From Verrucomicrobiota bacterium (lineage in GTDB: Bacteria > Verrucomicrobiota > Verrucomicrobiia > Limisphaerales > UBA11320), in NCBI GenBank assembly GCA_016199985.1, contig JACQFQ010000072.1, forward strand, positions 1-64,000: DNA of 64,000 bases, written 5' to 3'. The position numbers were made by a program, and so were the translations under genes. Under the pieces are notes generated by a model. That model saw only the letters and a list, made by a program, of their open reading frames with translations. It had not been told where the DNA came from and searched no databases. This document shows positions 1-8,780 of this stretch, piece after piece (positions within the stretch are counted from its first letter, which is position 1; each line of letters begins with the position of its first letter).

Positions 1-1026
1 ACGCCCGACTATGGGGCGCACTATTTCCCGATTGATTACGCCGCAAGCGGCCTTGTGATCGCCAATGGAGCCAGTGTGACGATCGGCCCCGGAGTGGTGA
101 TGGCGGGATACAAATCCTCAGCCTACACCTACCTGATGACGGTGGATTACGGAGGGAAACTGTCCGTGCAGGGAAACGCCACTGATGCCGCGAAATTCAT
201 TTGGCATTCCTCGGCGCAGGAGCTTTCGGGAACCTCGTGGCAATCGGCAGACTTTTATCTTCTCACGGTGGGAACCGTTCTGACGCCCGGCACGGGGCCC
301 CAGGTGAACCTTCAGTTCGCGGACTTCGTGGTGATGGGCAGCCAGAACCCCTCCTCAATTTACGGGCAAGGCCCCGCATCGAACGCGGCTCCCATTGTGG
401 TGAGGAACAGTCAGGTGCATGGGGGATTCCTCTTCGTATCGGGGCTGGATCTCAACGCGACCAATAACCTGATGGAACGGGTGGCGACCCAGCTGCGATA
501 TGATGTGAGTCCTCCCAGCGCCGCATTCAGCGTCAGGGACACGATCTTTTATCAGGCGGAGACCTGGGAATTGGGCGGGGACTGGGACAATGGGTATAAC
601 GGGTATCACACCAATGGCTGTGGGACCTGCGGAGTGGTGACCCCGACGGTGGGGAGCAACCAAGTGACCACGATCACCTTCCTGGCCGGAGCTCTTGGTA
701 ACTATTACCTGCCGACCAACAGTGTGCTGGTGGACAAGGGCAGTGTGACGAACGCGTCCACGGTGGGTTTTTCTTTCTTCACGACGGACACAAACCAGGT
801 ACGTGAAACCACAACGAGATTGGACATAGGATTTCACAGCGTGGCGACCGCTTCAGCGACGAGTGTCGTGCCCTTGGACTCAGATGGGGACTCCCTCTTC
901 GATTACCTCGAAGATGTCAACGGAAGTGGAACCGTCGACACGGGGGAGACCGATTTCAACGTTTACAACTCAACCTACGGCATCGGCAGCGGACCGGGGT
1001 TGGTGACGTTCACGCCCCTGAAGTGA
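1..1026 (+). CDS. Secreted protein with C-terminal calcium-repeat tail (5' partial)
   Basis: The frame is open from the first base, so the true start lies upstream; a GTG at 55 is only an internal codon. The visible 341 residues are rich in Asn, Thr, Gly and Val and in short alternating strands, which suggests a beta-helix or beta-sandwich exoprotein. A CGTC motif sits near nt 620-632. Near the end, DSDGDSLFDYLEDVNGSG followed by GTVDTGETDF is a thrombospondin type 3-like calcium-binding tail of the kind common in Verrucomicrobia exoproteins (family knowledge). The stop TGA overlaps a GTG of the next frame. The RHS gene follows directly on the same strand, so the two are probably cotranscribed. 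No enzyme motif is recognisable and the function is unknown. Confidence 0.75.
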   Translation, partial: TPDYGAHYFPIDYAASGLVIANGASVTIGPGVVMAGYKSSAYTYLMTVDYGGKLSVQGNATDAAKFIWHSSAQELSGTSWQSADFYLLTVGTVLTPGTGPQVNLQFADFVVMGSQNPSSIYGQGPASNAAPIVVRNSQVHGGFLFVSGLDLNATNNLMERVATQLRYDVSPPSAAFSVRDTIFYQAETWELGGDWDNGYNGYHTNGCGTCGVVTPTVGSNQVTTITFLAGALGNYYLPTNSVLVDKGSVTNASTVGFSFFTTDTNQVRETTTRLDIGFHSVATASATSVVPLDSDGDSLFDYLEDVNGSGTVDTGETDFNVYNSTYGIGSGPGLVTFTPLK

Positions 1027-1073
1027 GAGCAAGAATCAAACGGCACAACACCCCTTACCGAGGAATAAACGTC

Positions 1074-4000
1074 ATGCCTCATACAGCTTCATCCTCTCTT
1101 GGATATCGTACAGCGGGACGATACCTCCTAGTGCTTGTTTTCGCGCTTCAGGCTTTGTTTCAGCTCGAGGGCATCGTTCGTGCCGCCACGCCCGTGCCTT
1201 GTCCTCTTCCGACAACACGCGTGACGCTTTCCGAATGCAGTCCGTCCTTCTCTCAATCTTACAAGTGCGGGACGGGGTCATGGGGTTGTAGCGATGCTAA
1301 GCACAGCGTCTCGGGCGACACGGGTGGTATGACCGTTAGGGGGCAGACGATGAGTGATGGGAGCTTTATGGTCGGAGTGTCTCCGCAAAGTTCAGCCCCA
1401 GGTTCCCTGCGGGCGGCACAATTCGTGATTACCGTGACAGGGAAAACACCCTGCACCTCATGCGCTAGCTGCTCGCACACGATCGTTGTGACGGTGGAAG
1501 CAGATGAGTGCAGCAGGTGTTCGTCCGGCGGCGGCCCTGGCGGAGGTGGAAGTGGTGGTGGAAGTGGTGGCGGTCCGGGAATCCGAACGGTGCTGTCAAG
1601 CGGATCGCCGTCGCCGACCATGATCTTTGGACAAGCCAACGCACGAGTCGGGAGCGTGTATTTCGATGCCCAAATGGGAATGCAGGCGTTTGGCCAGTTG
1701 GCTGGGTGCATCAGCGTCTACGAGACGCAGCCCACAAACACGCTCTATACCCCCTCAACGCTGCGTTACTGCTTCCCAACAAATGACCAATGCGTGGTGC
1801 TCTACGATTCTGGATATCGAGTGCGTCAGCTAAAGACACCTGATGGCCTCATCAACGTGGTGACCAACTCTGCGCTGAGCTACACGATGAGCTTCTATCC
1901 TGATGCCAGCGTTGGCGCTTACTCCGCAGGCTCCTATCCATTCAGTGGATCGCCGGCGCAGTCGGTGACCGTCAGCAACCCGGATGGAACAGGAAACACT
2001 TCGAACTCAGTTCAGTTTGTTGAGCAGTCGGGACGAACCAATCTCTATCAATGGATCACCAACGGCTGGCAGGTGATCTCAGGCGGTGGTTTTTTTACTC
2101 AAAAAGTCACGGAAACGACCAACTCCAGCGCCGCCACTCGAACGGTCACGAGAGAGGTGCGTCAAAACACGAGTAACCTGGTGTCTTCCACGGCCACAAC
2201 CTTGAAATGGCTCGGGAGCTTCGAGCGCAAGACGCAAGAGATCATCGGTGATGGTTCTACGTCGATCACCAACTGGTACACCTACTCCACCAACGGCACT
2301 CCAGAGAGCGTCACCAACGCGGATGGGAGTTGGGTCATCTATCAGAACGACGCCCAGGACAGGCCAACCAACATCTTCTATCCTTTCCTGAACCAGGCAT
2401 CGACCACGAACACATCGCTCGTGAGATGGATCTCCCGAGACTACACGACAAACGTCGTGAGTGGTTCTGGAGACGATATATCGATCAATCCAGAGCAACC
2501 GCGAAGGGAAGTGGAGCAGATCCTCGGACAAGAGACTCGCCGTCAGTATTGGATTTATCTGGATGGCGAAACCCGGCAGATCACCTGCGTGAATCCGGGC
2601 GTGGCTTGGAACGACACGAGCAACCTGGTCACCATCACCAAGTACGTGAACGATGGAAGCCAGTTCCAGGGCTGGATGCAGAGCCGGACGGAAGCTAATG
2701 CCACACTCACGACTTGCTCTTACACGACCAATTCCAGCGGTTACATGACCAACACGACCGCCAAAGGAGAGGCCGATGGAGGCGGAACTAACGTGGTGAA
2801 GGGAACAAGGACGACTGTGGTTTCAGGACCGCGTAGCGAGCCCGTGAGCGTGACCGTGGTCGATATCGAATCGGGGCTCACTCTGAGTTCTGAAACCTAT
2901 GCCGACTATGATCCGCAATGTCGCCCTCGCAAGACCACGTTTCTTGATGGAACATTCGTCTGGACCGATTTCGGTTGCTGTGGCCCTACCACGACGACCA
3001 ACCGCGACGGTCTCGTCACGACTTATACCCAGGACGCACTGTTCCGAACGGCCGCCTCCACTGAACGAGGGATCACGACAACGAACCTCTTCGACGCGGA
3101 TGGGAACCAAGTTGGGACAGGACGCTGGGGAACCAATGGGACATACGTTGCCAAGGAAGGGCGACTCTATGACTCGCAGCATCGAGTGCTCGCAGTGACC
3201 AATGCCCTCAACCAAGTGACGAGCCTTGCCTACGGGCTGACAAATGGGCAAGCGTTCACGCTCACCACATTCCCGGACGGAAACACCAAGACCGAGCGCA
3301 GGTTCAAGGACGGTCGATTGGATCGAACCACAGGCACCGCGGTGCATGGTGTTCGAAGCGACTATGGAGTTGAATCGGAGAGCGGCGTTCAGCGGTTCTA
3401 CACGCAGAGGATCGCTTTGGATGCCAGTGGCAATGACACATCGGAATGGACCAAGACGTACGAGGACATGCTGGGACGGGCTTACAAGACCTCATTCTCG
3501 GATGGCAGCTTCAGCCAGAAGACCTTCAACACGAAAGGCCAGCTTGTGAAAGCGGTGGATCCGGATGGGGTGACCACGCTCTACCAATACAATGGTCGGG
3601 GCGAGCTGGAATACACGGCTCAGGACGTCGATCGCAATGGAACGATCGACTTCTCGAGCACGGACCGGATCGCGAGAACCGAGCGCCTCGTGTCAACCAA
3701 CCACGGGTTCAACGTGATTCAGACAAGAACGTACGCGTGGGCGACCAACAGTTCCTCGGTGTCCAACCTCATGAACCTTTCCGAGCAGAGCACCGATGGG
3801 TTGAGAACATGGAACACCGCATTCAACCAAACCAAGACCTCTGTGCGCGGAACTCCCACGGGGAGTTCATGGACGGTGACGGACACAGCGCCGGACGGGA
3901 GCTATTCGGTCACCTTGTACCAGCAAGCTCGCCTGGCATCCGTGGCGCGCTTTGATTCGAACGGAGTTCAAATCGCCAGCCTAAGTTACAGCTACGATGC

Positions 4001-6689
4001 CCAGGGACGGCAGTCACTAACGACCGATGCTCGGAATGGATCCACGATTCAAACGTTCAACGACGCTGATCAGGTGGTGAGCACGACCACGCCGATGCCC
4101 GGAACCGGACAGTCCGCACAAACGACAAGCTTCGAGTATGACTCGATGGGCAGGATGATCAGAATGGTCTATCCCGACTCCACCTCCATGACCAATGAGT
4201 ATCATCCGACGGGTGAACTCAAGAAGACCTATGGGTCCAGGACCTACCCGGTCGAATACACCTACGATGATCAAGGAAGAATGAAAAGCGTGAAGACGTG
4301 GAAGGACTTCACGGGGAACTCAGGCACCGCAACCACGACCTGGAACTACGACGGTTACCGGGGCTTTCTGACCAACAAAGCCTATGCCGATGGCCTTGGC
4401 CCCAATTACACGTACACCGCAGGCGGCAAGCTAAAGGCCCGAGCCTGGGTTCGAGGGATCACAACAACGTACGTGACCAACTCCATCGGTGAGGTAGTGA
4501 CGATTGACTACTCGGATAGCACGCCAGACGTCTCGTTCACGTTTGACCGCTTGGGCCGGAAGACAACATTGAGCCAGGGAGGGAACACCAACGAGTTCCT
4601 TTACAACGATGCAGGGCAGGTGATCTCGGAGAAGTCGACGGCAGGAACCTTGAGCGGGCTGGCTCTGACCAACACCTATGACACTTTCCTGAGGCGGAAC
4701 AGTTCCAAAGCCGTGGTGGTGTCTCCCGCCTCGACCCTGATCGCAATGACCTATGGGTACGACGCAGCCAGTCGCCCGACGAGTGTCACCAATGGGAGTT
4801 ATTCGGCGACTTACTCGTATGTTGCCAACTCTCCGCTCGTGGGCCAGATTGTGTTCCGAGACAGCACAACCACCCGGATGACGACTTCCAAGACATACGA
4901 CTCACTGAACCGTCTGCTGTCGATCTCCTCAGCCACAACAACCCCTGTCTCCTCGTACGCCTATCAATACAACGACGCCAACCAGCGAACGAGGATCGAC
5001 ATGGTGGATGGATCTTTCTGGTCCTATGAATATGACAAGCTGGGTCAAGTGATCAGCGGGAAGCGGTATTGGGCCGATGGGACCCCAGTCCCCGGGCAGC
5101 AATATGAGTATGCTTTCGATGACATCGGGAACCGTTCGTCGACCAAGAGCGGCGGGGATGGTTCAGGTCAGAACCTGCGGAGCGCGACCTACGGAGCCAA
5201 CACCCTCAATCAGTACACCAACCGGACGATTTCTGCTTACATTCAATCGATCGGCGCCGCCCACCCTCTGGCAACCGTCACGGTCAATGGCCAGAGCACG
5301 GCACGAAAAGGAGAATACTTCGAAGCGGAACTAAGCGTGAACAATGCTTCAACGGAGGTTTATACCTCGGTGACGAACCTGGCAACCTACGGGACCAGCG
5401 GCACGAACATTGGCAATCTATTCACGCCGAAGACCCCGGAAGTGTTTTCGTATGATGCGGACGGGAACCTGACGAACGATGGGCGGTGGGTGTATACCTG
5501 GGATGGGGAGAACCGGCTGACGAAGATGGAGAGCCAGAGCAGCGCTCCGACGGCTTCTAAACGGAAAGTGGTTTACGGCTACGACTACCAGAGCCGGATG
5601 ATTGCCCGCACAGGCTACACGAACTCAGGATCGAGCTATGGAGTCAGCACGGACACGAAGTTCGTGTTCGATGGCTGGCGGCAGGTGGTCGAGCTCAACG
5701 CGGCGAGCAACAACCTCGTGCGAGGTCTTACTTGGGGTATGGATTTGAGTGGCTCAATGGAAGGAGCCGGAGGCATCGGTGGGCTTTTGATGTTCACGGA
5801 TGCTGCGACCAGCGCGACACACTTCACGAGCTATGATGGCAACGGGAACGTGACGTCGCTTGTGAAGGCCTCCGATGCGAGCAAGACGGCTGACTATGAT
5901 TACAGTCCTTTCGGAGAGGTCATTCGCGCTTCAGGCGCGATGGCGAGTTCAAACCCCTTTAGGTTCTCGACAAAGTATCAGGATGATGCAACGGATCTGA
6001 GCTATTATGGCTACAGATTTTACAACGCCTGCACAGGGAGATGGGCATCACGAGATCCGATCGCCGAGCGTGGAGGGGGGAACCTCTACGGCTTCGTCGT
6101 GAACAACCCTATCGGCAACGTAGATAAGCTTGGCGAGCAATGTTGCCTGACGACGTATCGCCCAGGGAAGTATGGCGGTACTCCGCCGAACTATCCCCCG
6201 CATTGGTCACCTGAGGGGCATTCAGTATTGAAGTGTGATAATGGAGCTTACGTTAGCTTCTGGCCTCTCCGTGGCCCAGATCCTGCGAGCCAATGGCACG
6301 ATCCGGACTCGGATTCGAAGGATTACGCAAACGGCCCAAAGCCCTCGATCGTTTGTCTGAGTTGCTTAGATGAAGCTGCGGTTCTCACTTGGCTGAATAA
6401 CGCAAAGCAAGGGATAGGCTTCTGCAATCGCTGGAGTTGGGGAAACGAGTGCGCCGACGCAACGACTGCGGCGATCGGAGCAGCGTTACCGCAGCCACAA
6501 GTGAAGCCTAAATGCCCATGCTCACGCGATTTTTACACTCATTGGGAGGTGCGGGACGTATTGGATGGCCCGAACATAATTACCCTCCCATCGAGCATGC
6601 CTGAGAAGCTTAGAGCCCTTTCCGCGAATGGGTGCCAAAGGTACAAGTGTGTTGCACAACTGCGAACGCCCCGTGACGGAAACCAGTAA
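1074..6689 (+). CDS. RHS-repeat secreted protein with variable C-terminal tip
   Basis: The ATG at 1074 is preceded by AGGA with a 9-nt spacer and gives a signal peptide with hydrophobic core LLVLVFALQALF and a cut near VRA|ATP, so it is preferred to the GTG at 1023. The product has 1871 residues. A Cys-rich N-terminal part and a Gly/Ser linker (nt 1527-1580) are followed by about 1400 residues of RHS/YD repeats (YDAQGRQ, YDSMGRM, YDDQGRM, YDKLGQV). The RHS core closes with LSYYGYRFYNACTGRWASRD PIAE near nt 5995-6070. The last 180 or so residues are Cys-rich and unrelated to the core. They hold GHSVLK (H1716), YVSFWP and NECAD (C1793), an H-then-C order like permuted NlpC/P60 or LRAT folds. 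RHS proteins commonly carry toxin tips; activity of this tip is inference. Confidence 0.88.
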   Translation: MPHTASSSLGYRTAGRYLLVLVFALQALFQLEGIVRAATPVPCPLPTTRVTLSECSPSFSQSYKCGTGSWGCSDAKHSVSGDTGGMTVRGQTMSDGSFMVGVSPQSSAPGSLRAAQFVITVTGKTPCTSCASCSHTIVVTVEADECSRCSSGGGPGGGGSGGGSGGGPGIRTVLSSGSPSPTMIFGQANARVGSVYFDAQMGMQAFGQLAGCISVYETQPTNTLYTPSTLRYCFPTNDQCVVLYDSGYRVRQLKTPDGLINVVTNSALSYTMSFYPDASVGAYSAGSYPFSGSPAQSVTVSNPDGTGNTSNSVQFVEQSGRTNLYQWITNGWQVISGGGFFTQKVTETTNSSAATRTVTREVRQNTSNLVSSTATTLKWLGSFERKTQEIIGDGSTSITNWYTYSTNGTPESVTNADGSWVIYQNDAQDRPTNIFYPFLNQASTTNTSLVRWISRDYTTNVVSGSGDDISINPEQPRREVEQILGQETRRQYWIYLDGETRQITCVNPGVAWNDTSNLVTITKYVNDGSQFQGWMQSRTEANATLTTCSYTTNSSGYMTNTTAKGEADGGGTNVVKGTRTTVVSGPRSEPVSVTVVDIESGLTLSSETYADYDPQCRPRKTTFLDGTFVWTDFGCCGPTTTTNRDGLVTTYTQDALFRTAASTERGITTTNLFDADGNQVGTGRWGTNGTYVAKEGRLYDSQHRVLAVTNALNQVTSLAYGLTNGQAFTLTTFPDGNTKTERRFKDGRLDRTTGTAVHGVRSDYGVESESGVQRFYTQRIALDASGNDTSEWTKTYEDMLGRAYKTSFSDGSFSQKTFNTKGQLVKAVDPDGVTTLYQYNGRGELEYTAQDVDRNGTIDFSSTDRIARTERLVSTNHGFNVIQTRTYAWATNSSSVSNLMNLSEQSTDGLRTWNTAFNQTKTSVRGTPTGSSWTVTDTAPDGSYSVTLYQQARLASVARFDSNGVQIASLSYSYDAQGRQSLTTDARNGSTIQTFNDADQVVSTTTPMPGTGQSAQTTSFEYDSMGRMIRMVYPDSTSMTNEYHPTGELKKTYGSRTYPVEYTYDDQGRMKSVKTWKDFTGNSGTATTTWNYDGYRGFLTNKAYADGLGPNYTYTAGGKLKARAWVRGITTTYVTNSIGEVVTIDYSDSTPDVSFTFDRLGRKTTLSQGGNTNEFLYNDAGQVISEKSTAGTLSGLALTNTYDTFLRRNSSKAVVVSPASTLIAMTYGYDAASRPTSVTNGSYSATYSYVANSPLVGQIVFRDSTTTRMTTSKTYDSLNRLLSISSATTTPVSSYAYQYNDANQRTRIDMVDGSFWSYEYDKLGQVISGKRYWADGTPVPGQQYEYAFDDIGNRSSTKSGGDGSGQNLRSATYGANTLNQYTNRTISAYIQSIGAAHPLATVTVNGQSTARKGEYFEAELSVNNASTEVYTSVTNLATYGTSGTNIGNLFTPKTPEVFSYDADGNLTNDGRWVYTWDGENRLTKMESQSSAPTASKRKVVYGYDYQSRMIARTGYTNSGSSYGVSTDTKFVFDGWRQVVELNAASNNLVRGLTWGMDLSGSMEGAGGIGGLLMFTDAATSATHFTSYDGNGNVTSLVKASDASKTADYDYSPFGEVIRASGAMASSNPFRFSTKYQDDATDLSYYGYRFYNACTGRWASRDPIAERGGGNLYGFVVNNPIGNVDKLGEQCCLTTYRPGKYGGTPPNYPPHWSPEGHSVLKCDNGAYVSFWPLRGPDPASQWHDPDSDSKDYANGPKPSIVCLSCLDEAAVLTWLNNAKQGIGFCNRWSWGNECADATTAAIGAALPQPQVKPKCPCSRDFYTHWEVRDVLDGPNIITLPSSMPEKLRALSANGCQRYKCVAQLRTPRDGNQ

Positions 6690-6733
6690 CCGCGCTGCAG
6701 AGCGTAATCCATCTCAACCTCAAATGTGACCGT

Positions 6734-7480
6734 ATGAAACTGGCTGCTTTCAGGGTGATCACTTGGGCCTGCCTTTTGGCTATGGCTTCGGGTTGCACGT
6801 CCATATTGAAGATGAGGATGACCAAGGTCTTTGCCACGGAATACCGCGTTGCGGATTCACCAGAGCATCGCGAAGTTTCCAGCAACTGTGTCGCACGTAT
6901 CATCAAGGACATTGAGCTTGGCGAGTCAAAGCCCGAGCTGGCGGGTCGACTGGTATTTCGCAGCCAACCTGCACTCTTCAGTTTTGGACCGCAGGATATC
7001 GCAGATATTGAGGCCTTTGCTTCGCAATTAAGAGTTCCGGGAGCCGATAATGGAGTTTCTCATTACTTGCGCGAGAAACTAGGGGCCGAAACGATTGGGA
7101 TGCTGCAGGCTAGCAGCCGTGTGACTCCATCGCTACGGGTCGCACTAGCGAGCAACCTGAACGCCATCGTTTGTAGCGGCAAGTTGTTGTACGAATCTAC
7201 GCGATTTGCGGGGGTGCCGTTGTCAGCCAAGACGACAGAGCTATTGCAACAAAAGCCAATCGGACTCCGCCTTTGCGTTTTGAATCGCCTGTTGTTAAAC
7301 GATGCGTTCCCGAAGGAACTGGAGGCGATGAAGCCTGATCAATTCGTAATTGCTCACGAGTTGCAGGCTGCTTACAAATCACGCGCATTTATCACAATCG
7401 ATGAGCGCCTAACAGAGGAGACCAAAGGTGCGTTTGGCAAGTCTGTTGAAGTTGTCTCCTATTCTTACTGGATACCGTAG
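6734..7480 (+). CDS. Putative lipoprotein, possible partner of the RHS tip
   Basis: This 248-residue product starts MKLAAFRVITWACLLAMASGC, a short basic n-region, a hydrophobic core and a lipobox-like A-S-G-C, so lipidation at that Cys is likely. The rest is mixed alpha/beta with no motif I recognise and ends VVSYSYWIP. It begins 44 bp after the RHS gene and is the only gene between that gene and the debris to the right. An immunity or anchoring role for the RHS tip is suggested by position only. No strong ribosome binding site is visible. A hand count of the line at 6721-6780 gives 31 of 60 G+C, against 42 of 60 at 22441-22500 in the giant gene, so this end may have a separate origin. Confidence 0.7.
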   Translation: MKLAAFRVITWACLLAMASGCTSILKMRMTKVFATEYRVADSPEHREVSSNCVARIIKDIELGESKPELAGRLVFRSQPALFSFGPQDIADIEAFASQLRVPGADNGVSHYLREKLGAETIGMLQASSRVTPSLRVALASNLNAIVCSGKLLYESTRFAGVPLSAKTTELLQQKPIGLRLCVLNRLLLNDAFPKELEAMKPDQFVIAHELQAAYKSRAFITIDERLTEETKGAFGKSVEVVSYSYWIP

Positions 7481-7731
7481 ATCCCTTCCGAGAGAACGGG
7501 CAATGACCCGAGAAAAGCAACGCGTAGGACCCGTCCCCCCCACGCCACTATGGTGGTGGCTGAACGGGAATAGTGATTTTGAGCGGGGCACAGGAGAATT
7601 GATTTTCTAGGCTCCCGGCATGAGCGAACCCAAATTCCGTCGTCCCGAACCCAATGAGTAAGTGATTCTCGATCACTACCGCCGAGTGTCCGCGCTACGA
7701 CCGCCTCACGGGTACGAACTCATGGCAGGTT
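7481..7731. other. Intergenic stretch, no gene supported
   Basis: About 250 bp separate the lipoprotein from the truncated gene on the other strand. It contains only very short frames and an imperfect GC hairpin near 7541-7562. On the minus strand there is a stop-free run of about 45 codons over roughly 7550-7690 that matches nothing I recognise. It may be residue of the truncated neighbour or of a mobile element. Confidence 0.5.
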
Positions 7732-8196
7732 TCAGAAAATCTTCCCGTCCGGTCGAATGGCGGGCATCGACCAAGGGTAGTAAACCCGGAATTTCCAGTC
7801 CACGCGCGCTGAATCATTTCGGACAATTAATTGAACGTGCTTGGATTCCACCGTCCCAAGATCGTCCGTAACAACGACCCACAGCAACCCGGTTTCGACA
7901 GCGGTGGGTCGGAACGTGGGTGCGGCTGACGTGGCTCCAGGGATGGCGGCGCCATTGTGAAACCATTGATAATGCAAGACGCCATTGCCCGTAGCGTAGA
8001 CATACAGTTCCGCAACATTCCCGAGGGCCACGTAGACGTCGTTGAATTCACCCGGTCCATCATGAACTGTCAAAGAACCGGGGTCACTTGCAAGGGTTGC
8101 GGCATTCCCTGCTCCGGCAACCGCATGGAGAAGGAAGGCGAGCGCAATTGCGGTGTGCCAGAGGTTGGTGCGATTGAAGAAGAAGCACAGTCTCAT
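7732..8196 (-). pseudogene. Truncated Ig-like / delta-60 repeat secreted protein
   Basis: From the ATG at 8196 the product has 154 residues. It has a signal peptide (hydrophobic core HTAIALAFLLHAVAGAG), then an Ig-like domain with the typical YQWFHNGAAIPGATS and the closing W-V-V strand. The frame stops right after AIRPDGKIF, which is the opening of a delta-60 (QPDGKIL-type) beta-propeller repeat. Full-length relatives carry many such repeats, so this copy looks cut off within the first. An IS630-like remnant begins about 20 bp upstream of the ATG and has probably separated the gene from its promoter. The frame also stays open upstream into that element, so a longer start is formally possible but unlikely. 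Confidence 0.6.
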
Positions 8197-8216
8197 ACTA
8201 AAAACCCTCGGTTGCC

Positions 8217-8250
8217 AGTGTAGTGTCTCACAAACGACTGGAGTTGTTTT
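8217..8250 (+). repeat. Left terminal inverted repeat
   Basis: Thirty-four bases starting AGTGTAGTGTCTCA and continuing through GACTGGAGTT; pairs with 8678-8711 at 30 of 34 positions. Confidence 0.75.
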
Positions 8251-8320
8251 TCCTTTGTTTTCCGTACCCGCGGTCGAGTGCAACCGGGCTTGATTGTCTC
8301 CAGTGTTTGTTTGCATCGGT

Positions 8321-8676
8321 TTAGCGCGTCGCACCTACAGGCTTGGTCTGGAGTGTTGATTCGATGATAGCCGCCACCTTGTCGACAGGATGGGTCGGCT
8401 TGCGCCCGCGTCCGGCAGCCACCTCCCCAAGACAATCAGTGCCCTCCTTCAAAAAGCGCGTCCTCCAGAGCGCAGCGGGCTTGAAATTGATCTGGAGATC
8501 TTCGGCGATTTGCTTGTTCGGGGACCGTCAGATGCGGCCAGAACGATGCGACAACGCTGCGTCACCTGCTGTGGAGCTCCGTGAGCGCTGACCCAGCGTT
8601 CAAGTTCAAGCCGCTCAGGCGACTCCAAGCAAATCCGTGTGGCTCTGCGTGGCATGGAGCCAAAATACTGGGACAA
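8321..8676 (-). pseudogene. IS630-family transposase remnant, frameshifted and truncated
   Basis: Reading from 8676, the frame gives the N-terminal helix-turn-helix part of IS630-family transposases: LELERWVSAHGAPQQ, then RCRIVLAASDGP. The next conserved stretch, NKQIAEDLQI, then LWRTRFLKEG and GRGRKP, continues in the +1 frame, so one base has been lost or gained near 8520. The shifted frame stops at TAA 8321-8323 after KPVGATR. The DDE catalytic region, expected over the next 200 residues, is absent and only about 100 bp remain before the left end. The element cannot encode its own transposase. Confidence 0.8.
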
Positions 8677-8677
8677 A

Positions 8678-8711
8678 ATAATAACTCCAGTCCTTTATGA
8701 GACACTACACT
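8678..8711 (-). repeat. Right terminal inverted repeat
   Basis: Reverse complement of the left end with four mismatches. The transposase remnant begins just inside it, reading away from this end. Confidence 0.75.
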
Positions 8712-8780
8712 AGGTTCGCCCGATTTGTCGTTGCGCTCTTGGGCGTGATCCAGCCTTCACGGGTTCCCCGAGGACTTCGT

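Larger units (their letters stand above)
8217..8711. mobile_element. Decayed IS630-family element, 495 bp
   Basis: The ends are inverted repeats, 8217-8250 and 8678-8711, that match at 30 of 34 positions; the outer 14 bases, AGTGTAGTGTCTCA, are identical. TA dinucleotides at 8221-8222 and 8706-8707 fit the TA target choice of IS630/mariner elements. Between the ends lies a minus-strand transposase remnant. An intact member would need about 1 kb, so most of the catalytic region is gone. It sits between the truncated Ig/delta-60 gene and the next secreted-protein gene. Confidence 0.75.

Noticed and set aside
55..1026. GTG at 55 as a real start for the first gene
   Set aside because: The frame is open to base 1 with the same composition and there is no signal peptide or binding site at 55.
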